This document shows, one piece after another, positions 16,672-25,610 of a stretch of DNA of 64,000 nt. Every line of letters starts with the position of its first letter. Within the stretch, counting starts at the first letter, position 1. The notes under the pieces were generated by a model. The model had not been told where the DNA came from and did no database searches. It saw only the letters and a list, made by a program, of their open reading frames with translations. The DNA is from Flavobacterium sp. LMO8. GTDB taxonomy: Bacteria; Bacteroidota; Bacteroidia; Flavobacteriales; Flavobacteriaceae. The translations under genes and the position numbers were made by a program. The DNA lies in assembly GCF_009495755.1 (NCBI RefSeq), contig NZ_WIBJ01000031.1, positions 479,421 to 543,420 on the forward strand, read 5' to 3'.

Positions 16672-17427
16672 TTATAAATTCTTCTTTTGTAACCAATCAA
16701 ACAAAATTTGATTGAATGCTTCAGGATGCTCCATCATGGCAGCGTGCCCACATTTGTCAATCCAAAACAACTCTGAGTTTGGTAGTAATTTATCAAATTC
16801 TTCAGCTACATTTGGAGGTGTTACTTTGTCATTTTTGCCCCAAATAATACACGTTGGTGTAGTCATTTTTGGTAAATCTTTTGCCATGTTATGACGAATA
16901 GCGCTCTTTGCAATGGTTAAGGTTTTAATCAATTTGATTCTATCATTAACCGTTGCAAAAACTTCGTCTACAATTTCTTTAGTTGCAATTTCTGGATTAT
17001 AAAAAACGTCTTCGGCTTTCTTTTTGATGTATTCATAATCCCCACGTTTTGGGTAACTTTCACCCATTCCGCTTTCATATAAACCTGAACTTCCGGTAAT
17101 TACTAAAGCTTTTACAAGTTCTGGATACATTTTAGTGAAATACAATCCAATATGTCCGCCTAGCGAATTTCCCACAAGAATTACTTGATCAAATCCTTTG
17201 TGAACAATAAAATCTTTTACAAATTTTGAAAAGGCTTTAACGTTGGTTTTTAAAATATTTTGAGTGTAAATAGGTAATTCAGGAATCACCACTTTGTATC
17301 CTTTAGGAGGAAAAAAATTAGCCACACCATCAAAATTGCTTAGGCCGCCCATTAAACCATGAAGTATGATTATTGGAGTTCCTTCGCCAGCTTCAAAATA
17401 GGTGTATTTTTTTTCTTTTCTTAACAT
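16672..17427 (-). CDS. Alpha/beta hydrolase
   Basis: The protein of about 251 aa has the alpha/beta-hydrolase fold signature: oxyanion-hole HGLMGG, nucleophile elbow GNSLGGHIG, acid near KNDKV, and catalytic His in CGHAAMMEHPE. The substrate is unknown and it may be an esterase or C-C hydrolase. The frame also offers GTG three codons earlier. I chose the ATG at 17427. A TATATTTG promoter element on the minus strand (17462-17469) supports a start here. Confidence 0.88.
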   Translation of the reverse strand: MLRKEKKYTYFEAGEGTPIIILHGLMGGLSNFDGVANFFPPKGYKVVIPELPIYTQNILKTNVKAFSKFVKDFIVHKGFDQVILVGNSLGGHIGLYFTKMYPELVKALVITGSSGLYESGMGESYPKRGDYEYIKKKAEDVFYNPEIATKEIVDEVFATVNDRIKLIKTLTIAKSAIRHNMAKDLPKMTTPTCIIWGKNDKVTPPNVAEEFDKLLPNSELFWIDKCGHAAMMEHPEAFNQILFDWLQKKNL

Positions 17428-17653
17428 AAATTCCACTTAAGGTATTAGTTCTAATGATTGACAAATATACTATTTTATTAAAGAATGAAAAGAAAAATTT
17501 AACAGAGTTGTTTTTAAACTTTTACAGTTTGTAAAATGTTAGTTATCAACAATTTTAATGGTTTTTTACTGGAAAAGGATGAAATATTAGATTTTCATTT
17601 TTCTGCTAAAATTCTCCTTAATTATTGATTTTGCAAATATTCTTTTGTTAAAA

Positions 17654-17720
17654 GTGGTAAAACGACTTTTGAAATCTAAAAACTTATTAACAAAGTGGTA
17701 GTTTGTGGTAAAAAGTGGTA
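17654..17720 (+). promoter_or_regulatory. Candidate MraZ operator: phased GTGGTA repeats
   Basis: GTGGTA occurs at 17695, 17705 and 17715, exactly one helical turn (10 bp) apart, and again at 17654, 41 bp further up. MraZ, encoded by the first gene of this operon, is known in E. coli to bind tandem TGGGN repeats with a 10-bp period in front of its own gene. The array lies just upstream of the TAAATTTG -7 element, so binding should interfere with polymerase and autoregulate the dcw cluster. Confidence 0.7.
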
Positions 17721-17729
17721 AAATTTTTC

Positions 17730-17737
17730 TAAATTTG
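17730..17737 (+). promoter_or_regulatory. -7 element of the mraZ/dcw promoter
   Basis: TAAATTTG matches TAnnTTTG, 25 bp before the TTG start of mraZ. Confidence 0.65.
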
Positions 17738-17762
17738 TCCTTATTCTAATCGAAATAAAAAA

Positions 17763-18233
17763 TTGAAAACATTAATCGGAACATACGAGTGTAAAGTAGA
17801 TGCCAAAGGAAGGCTGATGCTACCTACGTCGCTAAAGAAACAATTGGGTTCTTTGGAGGAAGGTTTCGTGTTGAAACGTTCGGTTTTTCAACCTTGTTTG
17901 GAATTGTTTCCAATGGCTGAATGGAATAAAATGATGTTGAAAATCAATAAACTAAATCGTTTCAATAAAAAGAATGACGATTTTATTAGAAGATTTACGG
18001 CAGGAGTTAAAATGATAGAGATTGATGCGACAGGGCGGCTTTTAATTCCAAAAGATTTAGTGGTTTTTGCTCATATTGATAAAGATATTGTGCTGAATTC
18101 AGCGATTAATATCATCGAAATTTGGGATAAAGATAAATACGAAAATGCGATTGAAAACGCAGTGGGTGATTTCGCAGATTTGGCAGAAGAAGTAATGGGT
18201 AATTTTAATGACGACGAAGATGGAATATCATAA
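17763..18233 (+). CDS. mraZ: Transcriptional regulator MraZ
   Basis: The 156-aa protein has two SpoVT/AbrB-like half-domains, each with the MraZ hallmark: DAKGRLMLPTSLKKQ near residues 13-27 and DATGRLLIPKDL near 80-91. MraZ forms a ring that binds phased repeats upstream of its own operon and represses it. The start is TTG. It gives the usual N-terminus (KTLIGTYECKVDAKGR), and no ATG fits. The 3' end overlaps the rsmH reading frame. Confidence 0.95.
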   Translation: MKTLIGTYECKVDAKGRLMLPTSLKKQLGSLEEGFVLKRSVFQPCLELFPMAEWNKMMLKINKLNRFNKKNDDFIRRFTAGVKMIEIDATGRLLIPKDLVVFAHIDKDIVLNSAINIIEIWDKDKYENAIENAVGDFADLAEEVMGNFNDDEDGIS

Positions 18234-19116
18234 TCCAGTATTGTTAAAAGAAACAGTTGATGGATTGAATATTCATCCTGATGGTGTGTATGTGGATGTT
18301 ACTTTTGGTGGTGGCGGACATTCGAGAGAGATTATGAGTCGTTTGGGTGAAAACGGAAAATTATTCGCTTTTGACCAAGATTTAGATGCATTGAAAAATG
18401 CAATTGATGATGAGCGATTTACTTTAATTAATGAAAATTTTAGATTCATAAAACGTTTTTTACGTTTCCACGGAATCAAGCAAGTAGATGGGATTTTAGC
18501 TGATCTAGGTGTTTCATCACACCAATTTGATGTAGCAGAAAGAGGTTTTTCAACTCGTTTTGATGCAGAATTAGATATGCGAATGAATCAAAAAGGTGAT
18601 ATCAGTGCTTATCATGTTGTTAATGAATACGATGAACAAGATATTGCAAGAGTTTTGTTTGATTACGGCGAATTAAAAAACGCAAGAGCTATGGCAAACG
18701 TAATCGTAACGGCTCGAAAAGATAAAGAAATCCGCAATTCGGACGAATTGAAAAAAGTGTTAGCAAAATTTTTACCAGGACATAAAAGCAATAAAATTCT
18801 AGCTCAAATATACCAAGCCATTCGTATTGAAGTCAATCAAGAAATGGATGTGTTGAAAGAATTCTTAGAACAATCCTTAGAAATTCTAAAACCTGGAGGT
18901 CGACTGAGTGTTATCTCGTATCACTCATTAGAAGATAGATTAGTAAAACGTTTTGTAAAAAACGGCATGTTTGAAGGAGAGCCAGAACGTGATTTCTTTG
19001 GAAATTTTGAAGTTCCTTTTAAAACCATTGAAAAACTAATTGTACCAACCGAAGAAGAAATTGCAATCAATAATAGAGCACGAAGTGCAAAATTAAGAGT
19101 AGCCGAAAAATTATAA
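18208..19116 (+). CDS. rsmH: 16S rRNA (cytosine1402-N4)-methyltransferase RsmH
   Basis: The 302-aa SAM-dependent enzyme methylates N4 of C1402 in the ribosomal P site. The sequence YHNPVLLKETVDGL, the SAM loop VDVTFGGGGHS and SVISYHSLEDRLVKRF identify it. It starts 26 bp inside mraZ. A second ATG four codons on (18220) would give a 14-bp overlap and is equally plausible. It is the standard second gene of dcw clusters. Confidence 0.96.
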   Translation: MTTKMEYHNPVLLKETVDGLNIHPDGVYVDVTFGGGGHSREIMSRLGENGKLFAFDQDLDALKNAIDDERFTLINENFRFIKRFLRFHGIKQVDGILADLGVSSHQFDVAERGFSTRFDAELDMRMNQKGDISAYHVVNEYDEQDIARVLFDYGELKNARAMANVIVTARKDKEIRNSDELKKVLAKFLPGHKSNKILAQIYQAIRIEVNQEMDVLKEFLEQSLEILKPGGRLSVISYHSLEDRLVKRFVKNGMFEGEPERDFFGNFEVPFKTIEKLIVPTEEEIAINNRARSAKLRVAEKL

Positions 19117-19119
19117 AGT

Positions 19120-19476
19120 ATGAAAGACGGAATTTACAGTTTATTAAAAGCCAAGTTTCTTGTTAGTGATGACGCTCTTAAGAATTGGAAATTTATTGTT
19201 TTTCTAGTGGTTTTAGGAATGATGGCTATTGCAAATAATCATCAATACGACGCAAAAAATTACCGAATTACTGAATTGAATAATCAAGTTAAAGAATTAC
19301 GCTCTGAGTTTGTAGATCGTCGTTCTGAATTGATGAAATTAAAAATGGAATCTACGGTTGCAGAAAAAATGGAATCGCGTAATATTTTGCCTTCCGAAGT
19401 TCCGCCTGTTAAAATCGTTGTTGAGCATAAAGAAACTAAAAAAAGTTTTTGGGATAAATTAAAAATATGGCAATAG
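19120..19476 (+). CDS. ftsL: FtsL-like cell division protein
   Basis: The 118-aa bitopic membrane protein has a short cytoplasmic N-terminus, one transmembrane helix (FIVFLVVLGMMAIANN, about residues 26-41), then a coiled coil (RITELNNQVKELRSEFVDRRSELMKLKMES). Size, topology and place between rsmH and ftsI match FtsL, which bridges FtsQ/FtsB and the septal synthase FtsWI. The assignment rests on topology and synteny, since FtsL sequences diverge widely. It overlaps ftsI by 10 bp. Confidence 0.85.
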   Translation: MKDGIYSLLKAKFLVSDDALKNWKFIVFLVVLGMMAIANNHQYDAKNYRITELNNQVKELRSEFVDRRSELMKLKMESTVAEKMESRNILPSEVPPVKIVVEHKETKKSFWDKLKIWQ

Positions 19477-21449
19477 AAGATAAAAAAATATCGTATCGCA
19501 TGTATTTTGTAGCTGTTATGTTTTTCATAATGGCTGTATTTATTTTGATAAAACTCAACAATATTCAATGGGTTGAAGGAACATATTACAGAAAATTAGC
19601 AAAAGAAAGAACCGTTAAAAATTTTACTATTCCAGCAAATAAAGGAAATGTGTATGCTGCTGACGGAAGTTTGTTAGCAACGTCAATTCCAGAATACACG
19701 ATTTATTTTGATGCGGTGGCACCATCTTCAGAGCATTTCAAAGAAAATATTCAAGCACTTTCTGATTCGTTATCGATTATGTTTGGAAAATCTTCCGGAC
19801 ATTATCAAGCAAAATTACAAAAGGCAAGAGCTAATAAAAGTCGCTACGTTTTCATCGCAAAAAAATTAAGTTATACCGAACAAATGCGTTTGAAATCGTT
19901 TCCATTATTTAATAAAGGAGCTAACAAAGGAGGAATCATTATCGAGCAAAAAATAGTAAGAGAACATCCGATTGGTTTGGTAGCAAAAAGAACCATTGGT
20001 TACGAACGTTCAAACGAAGATGGGAAAGGATTAGAATACGCTTTTCGCGATTATTTGAATGGAAAGAATGGCCACAGAATGATGCAAAAAATCGCAAAAA
20101 ATCAGTGGAAACCTATTAGCGATGTAAACGAAAAAGAGCCACAAGATGGTTATGATATTATTTCAACAATTGATGTTTACATTCAAGATATTGCACATCA
20201 TGCTTTATTGAAGCAATTAGAACATTATAGTGCTGATCATGGTTGTGTGGTGGTAATGGAAACAAAAACAGGACACATTAAAGCCATTTCAAATTTAGGA
20301 AGAGCAGATGATGGGTCTTATTATGAAACACAAAATTATGCAATTGCAGAATCTCACGAACCAGGTTCAACTTTTAAATTAATGGATTTGATAGCGGTTT
20401 TAGACGACAAAAAGGCAGATACAAGTACTGTTTATGATTCAAAAGGAGGAGAAATACAATATTACGGAAGAAGAGTAAGAGATTCTCATAAAGGAGGTTA
20501 TGGAAAAATTTCTTTAGCAAGAGGATTTGAGTTATCATCGAATACGGTTTTAGTACAATCTGTTTACAACAATTACAAAGACAATCCTAAACAATTTGTA
20601 GATAGAATCAACAGTTACGGATTAAATAAGCCTCTTGGTTTACCAATAAAAGGAGAAGGAATTCCAGTTATTCCTCAGCCAGGAACTAATCGTTGGTCGG
20701 GAGTAGCATTACCTTGGATGGCTTTTGGCTATGGACTATCAGTAACTCCTTTGCAAACTTTGACTTTATACAATGCGGTTGCCAATGACGGAGTAATGGT
20801 AAAGCCAATTTTTGTTAGCGAGATTAAAGAATGGAGTAAAACCATCAAAAAATATAATACCGAAGTAATTAATCCGAAAATCTGTTCACAAGAAACTTTA
20901 GATAAAGTACAAGCTGTTTTAGAAAATGTTGTAAAGAAAGGAACAGGTTCAAAGTTGTATTCGAAAGATTTTTCTATGGCGGGAAAAACAGGAACTGCTC
21001 AGGTGAATTATAAAGACAAATCAAAATTATATTATGCTTCATCTTTTGTGGGCTATTTTCCTGCGGACGAACCAAAATATTCTTGCATCATAGTAGTTCA
21101 CAAGCCAAATGTTGCAGCAGGATACTACGGAGCTGATGTGGCTGGACCCGTTTTTAAAAGAATTGCACAAAAAATCTTTACCGATTCGCCATCAACTAAT
21201 CATGTGAAAAATATCGATGCTAAAGTAGTTTCTCAAGAAAAAAATTACGCTGAATATTATAAAAAAGTTGAAAATGAAGAGCGAATTGTTCCAAATGTAA
21301 AAGGAATGGATGGAATGGACGCTGTAGCTTTATTAGAAAATTTAGGATTAAAAGTAAAAGTAATTGGTGTTGGAAGAGTGAAAAAACAATCGCTAACATC
21401 TGGACAAGCTTTTAACAAAAATCAAACAATCATAATCGAATTATCGTGA
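19467..21449 (+). CDS. ftsI: Septal peptidoglycan transpeptidase FtsI (PBP3) with C-terminal PASTA domain
   Basis: The 660-aa class B penicillin-binding protein has an N-terminal membrane anchor (YFVAVMFFIMAVFILIKL), a pedestal domain and a transpeptidase domain with active-site S301-T-F-K304, the second motif SSN, and KTGTAQ. It ends in a PASTA domain (IVPNVKGMDGMDAVALLENLGLKVKV ... QTIIIELS). It cross-links septal peptidoglycan with FtsW. The last codons overlap murE by 4 bp. Confidence 0.94.
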   Translation: MAIEDKKISYRMYFVAVMFFIMAVFILIKLNNIQWVEGTYYRKLAKERTVKNFTIPANKGNVYAADGSLLATSIPEYTIYFDAVAPSSEHFKENIQALSDSLSIMFGKSSGHYQAKLQKARANKSRYVFIAKKLSYTEQMRLKSFPLFNKGANKGGIIIEQKIVREHPIGLVAKRTIGYERSNEDGKGLEYAFRDYLNGKNGHRMMQKIAKNQWKPISDVNEKEPQDGYDIISTIDVYIQDIAHHALLKQLEHYSADHGCVVVMETKTGHIKAISNLGRADDGSYYETQNYAIAESHEPGSTFKLMDLIAVLDDKKADTSTVYDSKGGEIQYYGRRVRDSHKGGYGKISLARGFELSSNTVLVQSVYNNYKDNPKQFVDRINSYGLNKPLGLPIKGEGIPVIPQPGTNRWSGVALPWMAFGYGLSVTPLQTLTLYNAVANDGVMVKPIFVSEIKEWSKTIKKYNTEVINPKICSQETLDKVQAVLENVVKKGTGSKLYSKDFSMAGKTGTAQVNYKDKSKLYYASSFVGYFPADEPKYSCIIVVHKPNVAAGYYGADVAGPVFKRIAQKIFTDSPSTNHVKNIDAKVVSQEKNYAEYYKKVENEERIVPNVKGMDGMDAVALLENLGLKVKVIGVGRVKKQSLTSGQAFNKNQTIIIELS

Positions 21450-22909
21450 AGCAATTAAAAGACATATTATATAAAGTACACATTGAAGCAGTTCATGGAG
21501 CTACCGATATTACTGTTTCTAAAATTGAATTCGATTCGAGAAAAATTGAATTGAACGATGTTTTTGTGGCAATCAGAGGAACACTTTCCGATGGTCATGA
21601 TTATATTGAAAAAGCATTAAGTCTTGGTGCAATTGCTGTTGTTTGTGAGGAATTTCCCAGTGTAATTGTAAACGGCGTTACTTATATTAAAGTAAAAGAT
21701 TCTAACGAAGCTTTGGCTTTTTTAGCGGCTAATTACTACGAAAATCCTTCAGAAAATATCAGATTAGTTGGTGTAACAGGAACTAATGGTAAAACAACTA
21801 TTGCATCACTATTATATCAATTATTCAAAAAAGCAGGTTATAAAGTTGGTTTGTTATCAACTGTAAAAATTATGGTTGATGAACAAGAATTTAAAGCCAC
21901 ACATACAACACCTGATTCTTTAACCATCAATAAGTATTTAGATTTAATGGCACAAGATGGTTGCGAATTTTGCTTCATGGAAGTTTCTTCGCACGGTGTT
22001 CATCAAAAAAGAACAGAAGCGTTACGTTTTGAAGGTGGCGTTTTTACTAATTTATCACACGATCATTTAGATTACCACAATACGTTTGCTGAATATCGCG
22101 ATGTAAAAAAATCTTTTTTCGATAATTTACCAAAATCAGCTTTCGCAATTACCAATATTGATGACAAAAACGGATTGGTAATGCTTCAAAATACTAAGGC
22201 TAAGAAATTAACTTATGCACTAAAGTCATATGCTGATTATAAAGCGCAAATTTTAGAAAACCAATTATCGGGATTGTTATTAAAAATCAATGATAACGAA
22301 GTTTGGGTAAAATTAATTGGTTCGTTCAACGCTTATAATTTATTAGCAATTTACGGAGTAGCAGTAGAATTAGGAATCGAAAAAGTAGAAGCGTTACGTT
22401 TACTTTCAGAATTAGAAAGTGTCTCAGGACGTTTCCAATTTATTGTTTCTGATTCGAAAATCACGGCAATTGTTGATTATGCACACACGCCTGATGCCTT
22501 GGAAAATGTATTGAAAACGATTGAAGATATTCGTACAAAAAACGAACAATTAATAACAGTTGTAGGTTGTGGTGGCGATAGAGATAAAACTAAAAGACCA
22601 ATTATGGCAAACATCGCTTCATCAATGAGCGACAAAGCCATTTTTACGTCGGATAATCCAAGAACCGAAAATCCAGAAACGATTATTGAAGAAATGGAAA
22701 AAGGTGTAGAACCTCAAAATTTCAAGAAAACAGTTTCAATTTTAGATAGAAAACAAGCCATTAAAACCGCTTGTCAATTGGCAAATCCAAACGATATTAT
22801 TCTTATCGCAGGAAAAGGTCACGAAACCTATCAAGAAATTAACGGAGTACGTCATGATTTTGACGATTTACAAATAGTAACGGAGTTATTAAAACAATTG
22901 AATAAATAA
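21446..22909 (+). CDS. murE: UDP-MurNAc-tripeptide synthetase MurE (mDAP-adding type)
   Basis: The 487-aa Mur ligase has the ATP loop GVTGTNGKTT. It carries the DNPR motif at residues 403-406 (FTSDNPRTENP), which in characterised MurE enzymes goes with meso-diaminopimelate rather than lysine, so A1-gamma peptidoglycan is expected. The start is GTG inside a GTGA overlap with the ftsI stop, an arrangement that implies coupled translation. A 72-bp spacer with repeat-like sequence follows. Confidence 0.95.
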   Translation: MKQLKDILYKVHIEAVHGATDITVSKIEFDSRKIELNDVFVAIRGTLSDGHDYIEKALSLGAIAVVCEEFPSVIVNGVTYIKVKDSNEALAFLAANYYENPSENIRLVGVTGTNGKTTIASLLYQLFKKAGYKVGLLSTVKIMVDEQEFKATHTTPDSLTINKYLDLMAQDGCEFCFMEVSSHGVHQKRTEALRFEGGVFTNLSHDHLDYHNTFAEYRDVKKSFFDNLPKSAFAITNIDDKNGLVMLQNTKAKKLTYALKSYADYKAQILENQLSGLLLKINDNEVWVKLIGSFNAYNLLAIYGVAVELGIEKVEALRLLSELESVSGRFQFIVSDSKITAIVDYAHTPDALENVLKTIEDIRTKNEQLITVVGCGGDRDKTKRPIMANIASSMSDKAIFTSDNPRTENPETIIEEMEKGVEPQNFKKTVSILDRKQAIKTACQLANPNDIILIAGKGHETYQEINGVRHDFDDLQIVTELLKQLNK

Positions 22910-22916
22910 TTGTTTC

Positions 22917-22975
22917 GAGTTAAGAGTTACGTGTTTAAAGATAACCCGCAACTTGAAACTTGAAACCTGAAACTT
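22917..22975. repeat. Repeat-like insertion in the murE-mraY spacer
   Basis: Contains three near-identical tandem units of the AACTTGAAAC/AACCTGAAAC type, preceded by GAGTTAAGAGTTACG. It is unlike the coding DNA around it and unlike the one-base junction between mraY and murD. It resembles dispersed intergenic repeats of Flavobacteria. Genome-wide copy number is untested. Confidence 0.45.
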
Positions 22976-22981
22976 AAAAAT

Positions 22982-24202
22982 ATGTTATATTACATTTTTC
23001 AATACTTAGACAAAGCCTTTGATGTTCCTGGCGCAGGGGTGTTTCAATACATTACTTTTCGCTCGGCATTAGCTTTTATTTTGTCGTTGTTAATTGCTAC
23101 GATTTACGGTAAAAAAATCATCAATTATTTGAGAAACCAACAAGTAGGTGAAACGGTTCGTGAACTTGGTTTAGAGGGTCAAACTGCAAAAGCAGGAACG
23201 CCAACGATGGGCGGAATTATTATTATTTTGGCGACATTAATTCCGGTTTTGTTATTAGCGAAATTGAATAACATTTACATCATTTTATTGATTGTAACCA
23301 CACTTTGGATGGGAACTATCGGTTTTATTGATGATTATATCAAGATTTTCAAGAAAGATAAACAAGGTTTAAAAGGAATTTTCAAAGTAATTGGGCAAGT
23401 TGGTTTGGGTTTAATTGTAGGAACCGTTTTATATTTAAGTCCAGATGTAACGGTTCGTAAAGATACTTTAACATCAAGAGTAAAAATTGAAAACAACATC
23501 AAACCAGCGGATTTAGAAGAAAAATCGACAGCAACTACCATTCCATTTTTCAAAAATAACGAATTCGATTATGCTGAAGTATTGTCGTTCATGGGAGATA
23601 ATTACAAAGATTACGCTTGGTTGATTTTTATTCCAATGGTAATTTTAATAATCACAGCAGTTTCAAACGGAGCCAATCTTACGGATGGAATCGATGGTTT
23701 AGCCGCAGGAACTTCCGCAATTTCTGTTCTCACACTCGGATTATTTACTTTCGTTTCGGGAAATATCATTTTTTCTGATTATTTGAACATCATGTACATT
23801 CCAAATGCTGGTGAAATGACGGTTTATATCGCAGCATTTGTTGGTGCTTTAGTTGGCTTTTTGTGGTACAATGCGTATCCAGCATCAGTATTCATGGGTG
23901 ATACAGGAAGTTTGACTATTGGTGGAATCATCGCTGTAATTGCAATATCAATCCGTAAAGAATTATTAATTCCAGTATTCTGTGGAATTTTCTTAGCCGA
24001 AAATTTGTCAGTAATGATTCAAGTGAGTTATTTCAAATATACCAAAAAGAAATACGGCGAAGGAAGAAGAATTTTCCTAATGTCGCCATTACATCACCAC
24101 TATCAGAAAAAAGGCTATCACGAAAGTAAAATCGTAACACGTTTTTGGATTGTTGGAATTCTATTGGCGATTTTCTCACTCGTTTCTTTAAAATTAAGAT
24201 AA
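22982..24202 (+). CDS. mraY: Phospho-N-acetylmuramoyl-pentapeptide-transferase MraY
   Basis: The 406-aa multi-pass membrane enzyme makes lipid I by moving phospho-MurNAc-pentapeptide onto undecaprenyl phosphate. Diagnostic segments are AGTPTMGG near residue 70, [17 protein letters not shown] and the MraY active-site region [14 protein letters not shown], and MSPLHHHY near the end. It is somewhat longer than E. coli MraY because of an insertion near residues 155-200, which is usual for Bacteroidota. murD starts 1 bp after the stop. Confidence 0.97.
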   Translation: MLYYIFQYLDKAFDVPGAGVFQYITFRSALAFILSLLIATIYGKKIINYLRNQQVGETVRELGLEGQTAKAGTPTMGGIIIILATLIPVLLLAKLNNIYIILLIVTTLWMGTIGFIDDYIKIFKKDKQGLKGIFKVIGQVGLGLIVGTVLYLSPDVTVRKDTLTSRVKIENNIKPADLEEKSTATTIPFFKNNEFDYAEVLSFMGDNYKDYAWLIFIPMVILIITAVSNGANLTDGIDGLAAGTSAISVLTLGLFTFVSGNIIFSDYLNIMYIPNAGEMTVYIAAFVGALVGFLWYNAYPASVFMGDTGSLTIGGIIAVIAISIRKELLIPVFCGIFLAENLSVMIQVSYFKYTKKKYGEGRRIFLMSPLHHHYQKKGYHESKIVTRFWIVGILLAIFSLVSLKLR

Positions 24203-24203
24203 G

Positions 24204-25538
24204 ATGCGACTGGTAGTTTTAGGCGGAGGCGAAAGTGGAGTAGGAACCGCCATCTTAGGAAAGAAAAAAGGATACGATGTTTTTGTATCGGATTTTGGAA
24301 AAATAAAAGAAAATTATAAAGAAGTTCTTACCATTAATGGAATCGCTTGGGAAGATGAAAAGCATACAGAAGAGTTAATTCTGAATGCCGATGTAGTAAT
24401 GAAAAGTCCAGGAATTCCCGAAAAAGCACCAATCGTAAAAAAGCTAATCGAGAAAGGGATTCCCGTGATTTCTGAAATCGAGTTTGCAATTCAGTTTACC
24501 GATGCGACAACGGTTGGAATCACCGGAAGTAATGGAAAAACAACCACAACGCTTTTGACTTATCATTTGTTAAAACAAGGTGGTTTAAATGTGGGATTAG
24601 CAGGAAATATTGGAAAAAGCTTCGCTTGGCAAGTAGCCGAAAACAAGCACGATATTTATGTATTAGAATTGAGTAGTTTTCAGTTAGACGGAATCATAAA
24701 CTACAAACCACACATTGCAATTTTGACAAATATTAGTCCAGATCATTTAGATAGATACAATTACGATTATAATTTGTACATCGATTCTAAATTTAGAATT
24801 ACAAAAAATCAAACAGAAGCCGATTATTTGATTTATGACAATGAAGACGAAGCGATTCAAAATTGGCTAAAAAACAATACGATTAAAGCAAATAAAGTTC
24901 CTTTTTCATTGGTTGCAAAACCAGATAACGAAGGAGGATTTTTAGAAGAAAACAACATGAATACCACAATTAAAAACCACACATTTACTATGCCAATCAA
25001 CGAACTTGCATTAGAAGGAAAACACAACATTAAAAACGCAATGGCAGCAACTGCTGTAGCGCAATTGTTGAATATTAGAAAACAAACCATCAGAGAGAGT
25101 TTGACTAATTTCCAAGGTGCTGAACACCGATTAGAAAAGGTATTGAAAATTCAAGGAGTGCAATATATAAACGATTCAAAAGCTACCAATGTAAATTCGG
25201 TTTTTTATGCTTTGGATAGTATGACTACGCCAACGGTTTGGATAGTAGGTGGTGTAGATAAAGGGAATGATTACGATGAATTAATGCCTTTAGTTCGCGA
25301 AAAAGTAAAAGCGATTGTTTGTTTAGGTGTTGATAATACAAAAATTAGCAATGCTTTTAACAATGTGGTAGATGTGATGGTAGAAACTACTTCAATGTCA
25401 GAAGCAGTTCAAATTGCACAACGTTTAGCTGAAAAAGGAGATAGCGTTTTGTTATCGCCAGCTTGTGCAAGTTTCGATTTGTTCGAAAACTATGAAGACA
25501 GAGGAAAACAATTCAAACAAGCAATTTATAATTTATAG
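24204..25538 (+). CDS. murD: UDP-MurNAc-L-alanine:D-glutamate ligase MurD
   Basis: The 444-aa cytoplasmic Mur ligase adds D-Glu to UDP-MurNAc-L-Ala. The N-terminal domain begins MRLVVLGGGESGVGTA, the ATP loop is VGITGSNGKTTTTLL, and the C-terminal domain has VWIVGGVDKGNDY and LLSPACASFDLFENYEDRG, typical of MurD. It belongs to the dcw operon. A 72-bp spacer with a repeat-like insertion separates it from ftsW. Confidence 0.97.
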   Translation: MRLVVLGGGESGVGTAILGKKKGYDVFVSDFGKIKENYKEVLTINGIAWEDEKHTEELILNADVVMKSPGIPEKAPIVKKLIEKGIPVISEIEFAIQFTDATTVGITGSNGKTTTTLLTYHLLKQGGLNVGLAGNIGKSFAWQVAENKHDIYVLELSSFQLDGIINYKPHIAILTNISPDHLDRYNYDYNLYIDSKFRITKNQTEADYLIYDNEDEAIQNWLKNNTIKANKVPFSLVAKPDNEGGFLEENNMNTTIKNHTFTMPINELALEGKHNIKNAMAATAVAQLLNIRKQTIRESLTNFQGAEHRLEKVLKIQGVQYINDSKATNVNSVFYALDSMTTPTVWIVGGVDKGNDYDELMPLVREKVKAIVCLGVDNTKISNAFNNVVDVMVETTSMSEAVQIAQRLAEKGDSVLLSPACASFDLFENYEDRGKQFKQAIYNL

Positions 25539-25544
25539 TTAATG

Positions 25545-25574
25545 TTGTCATTTCGACGTAAGGAGAAATCACAT
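25545..25574. repeat. Repeat-like insertion in the murD-ftsW spacer
   Basis: Reads GTCATTTCGACGTAAGGAG then AAATCACAT. It resembles the GTCATTYCGAMG..GGA..AATC dispersed repeats of Flavobacteriaceae and is related to the copy at 10791. Confidence 0.5.
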
Positions 25575-25610
25575 ATTAAATTCATAAGAAAAGTAAAAAA
25601 ATAAAAGATA

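Larger units (their letters stand above)
17428..17762. other. 335-bp divergent spacer before mraZ
   Basis: Carries the minus-strand promoter of the hydrolase gene (17462-17469), about 180 bp of AT-rich sequence in which I see nothing, then the GTGGTA repeats (17654-17720) and the mraZ promoter (17730-17737). Confidence 0.6.
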
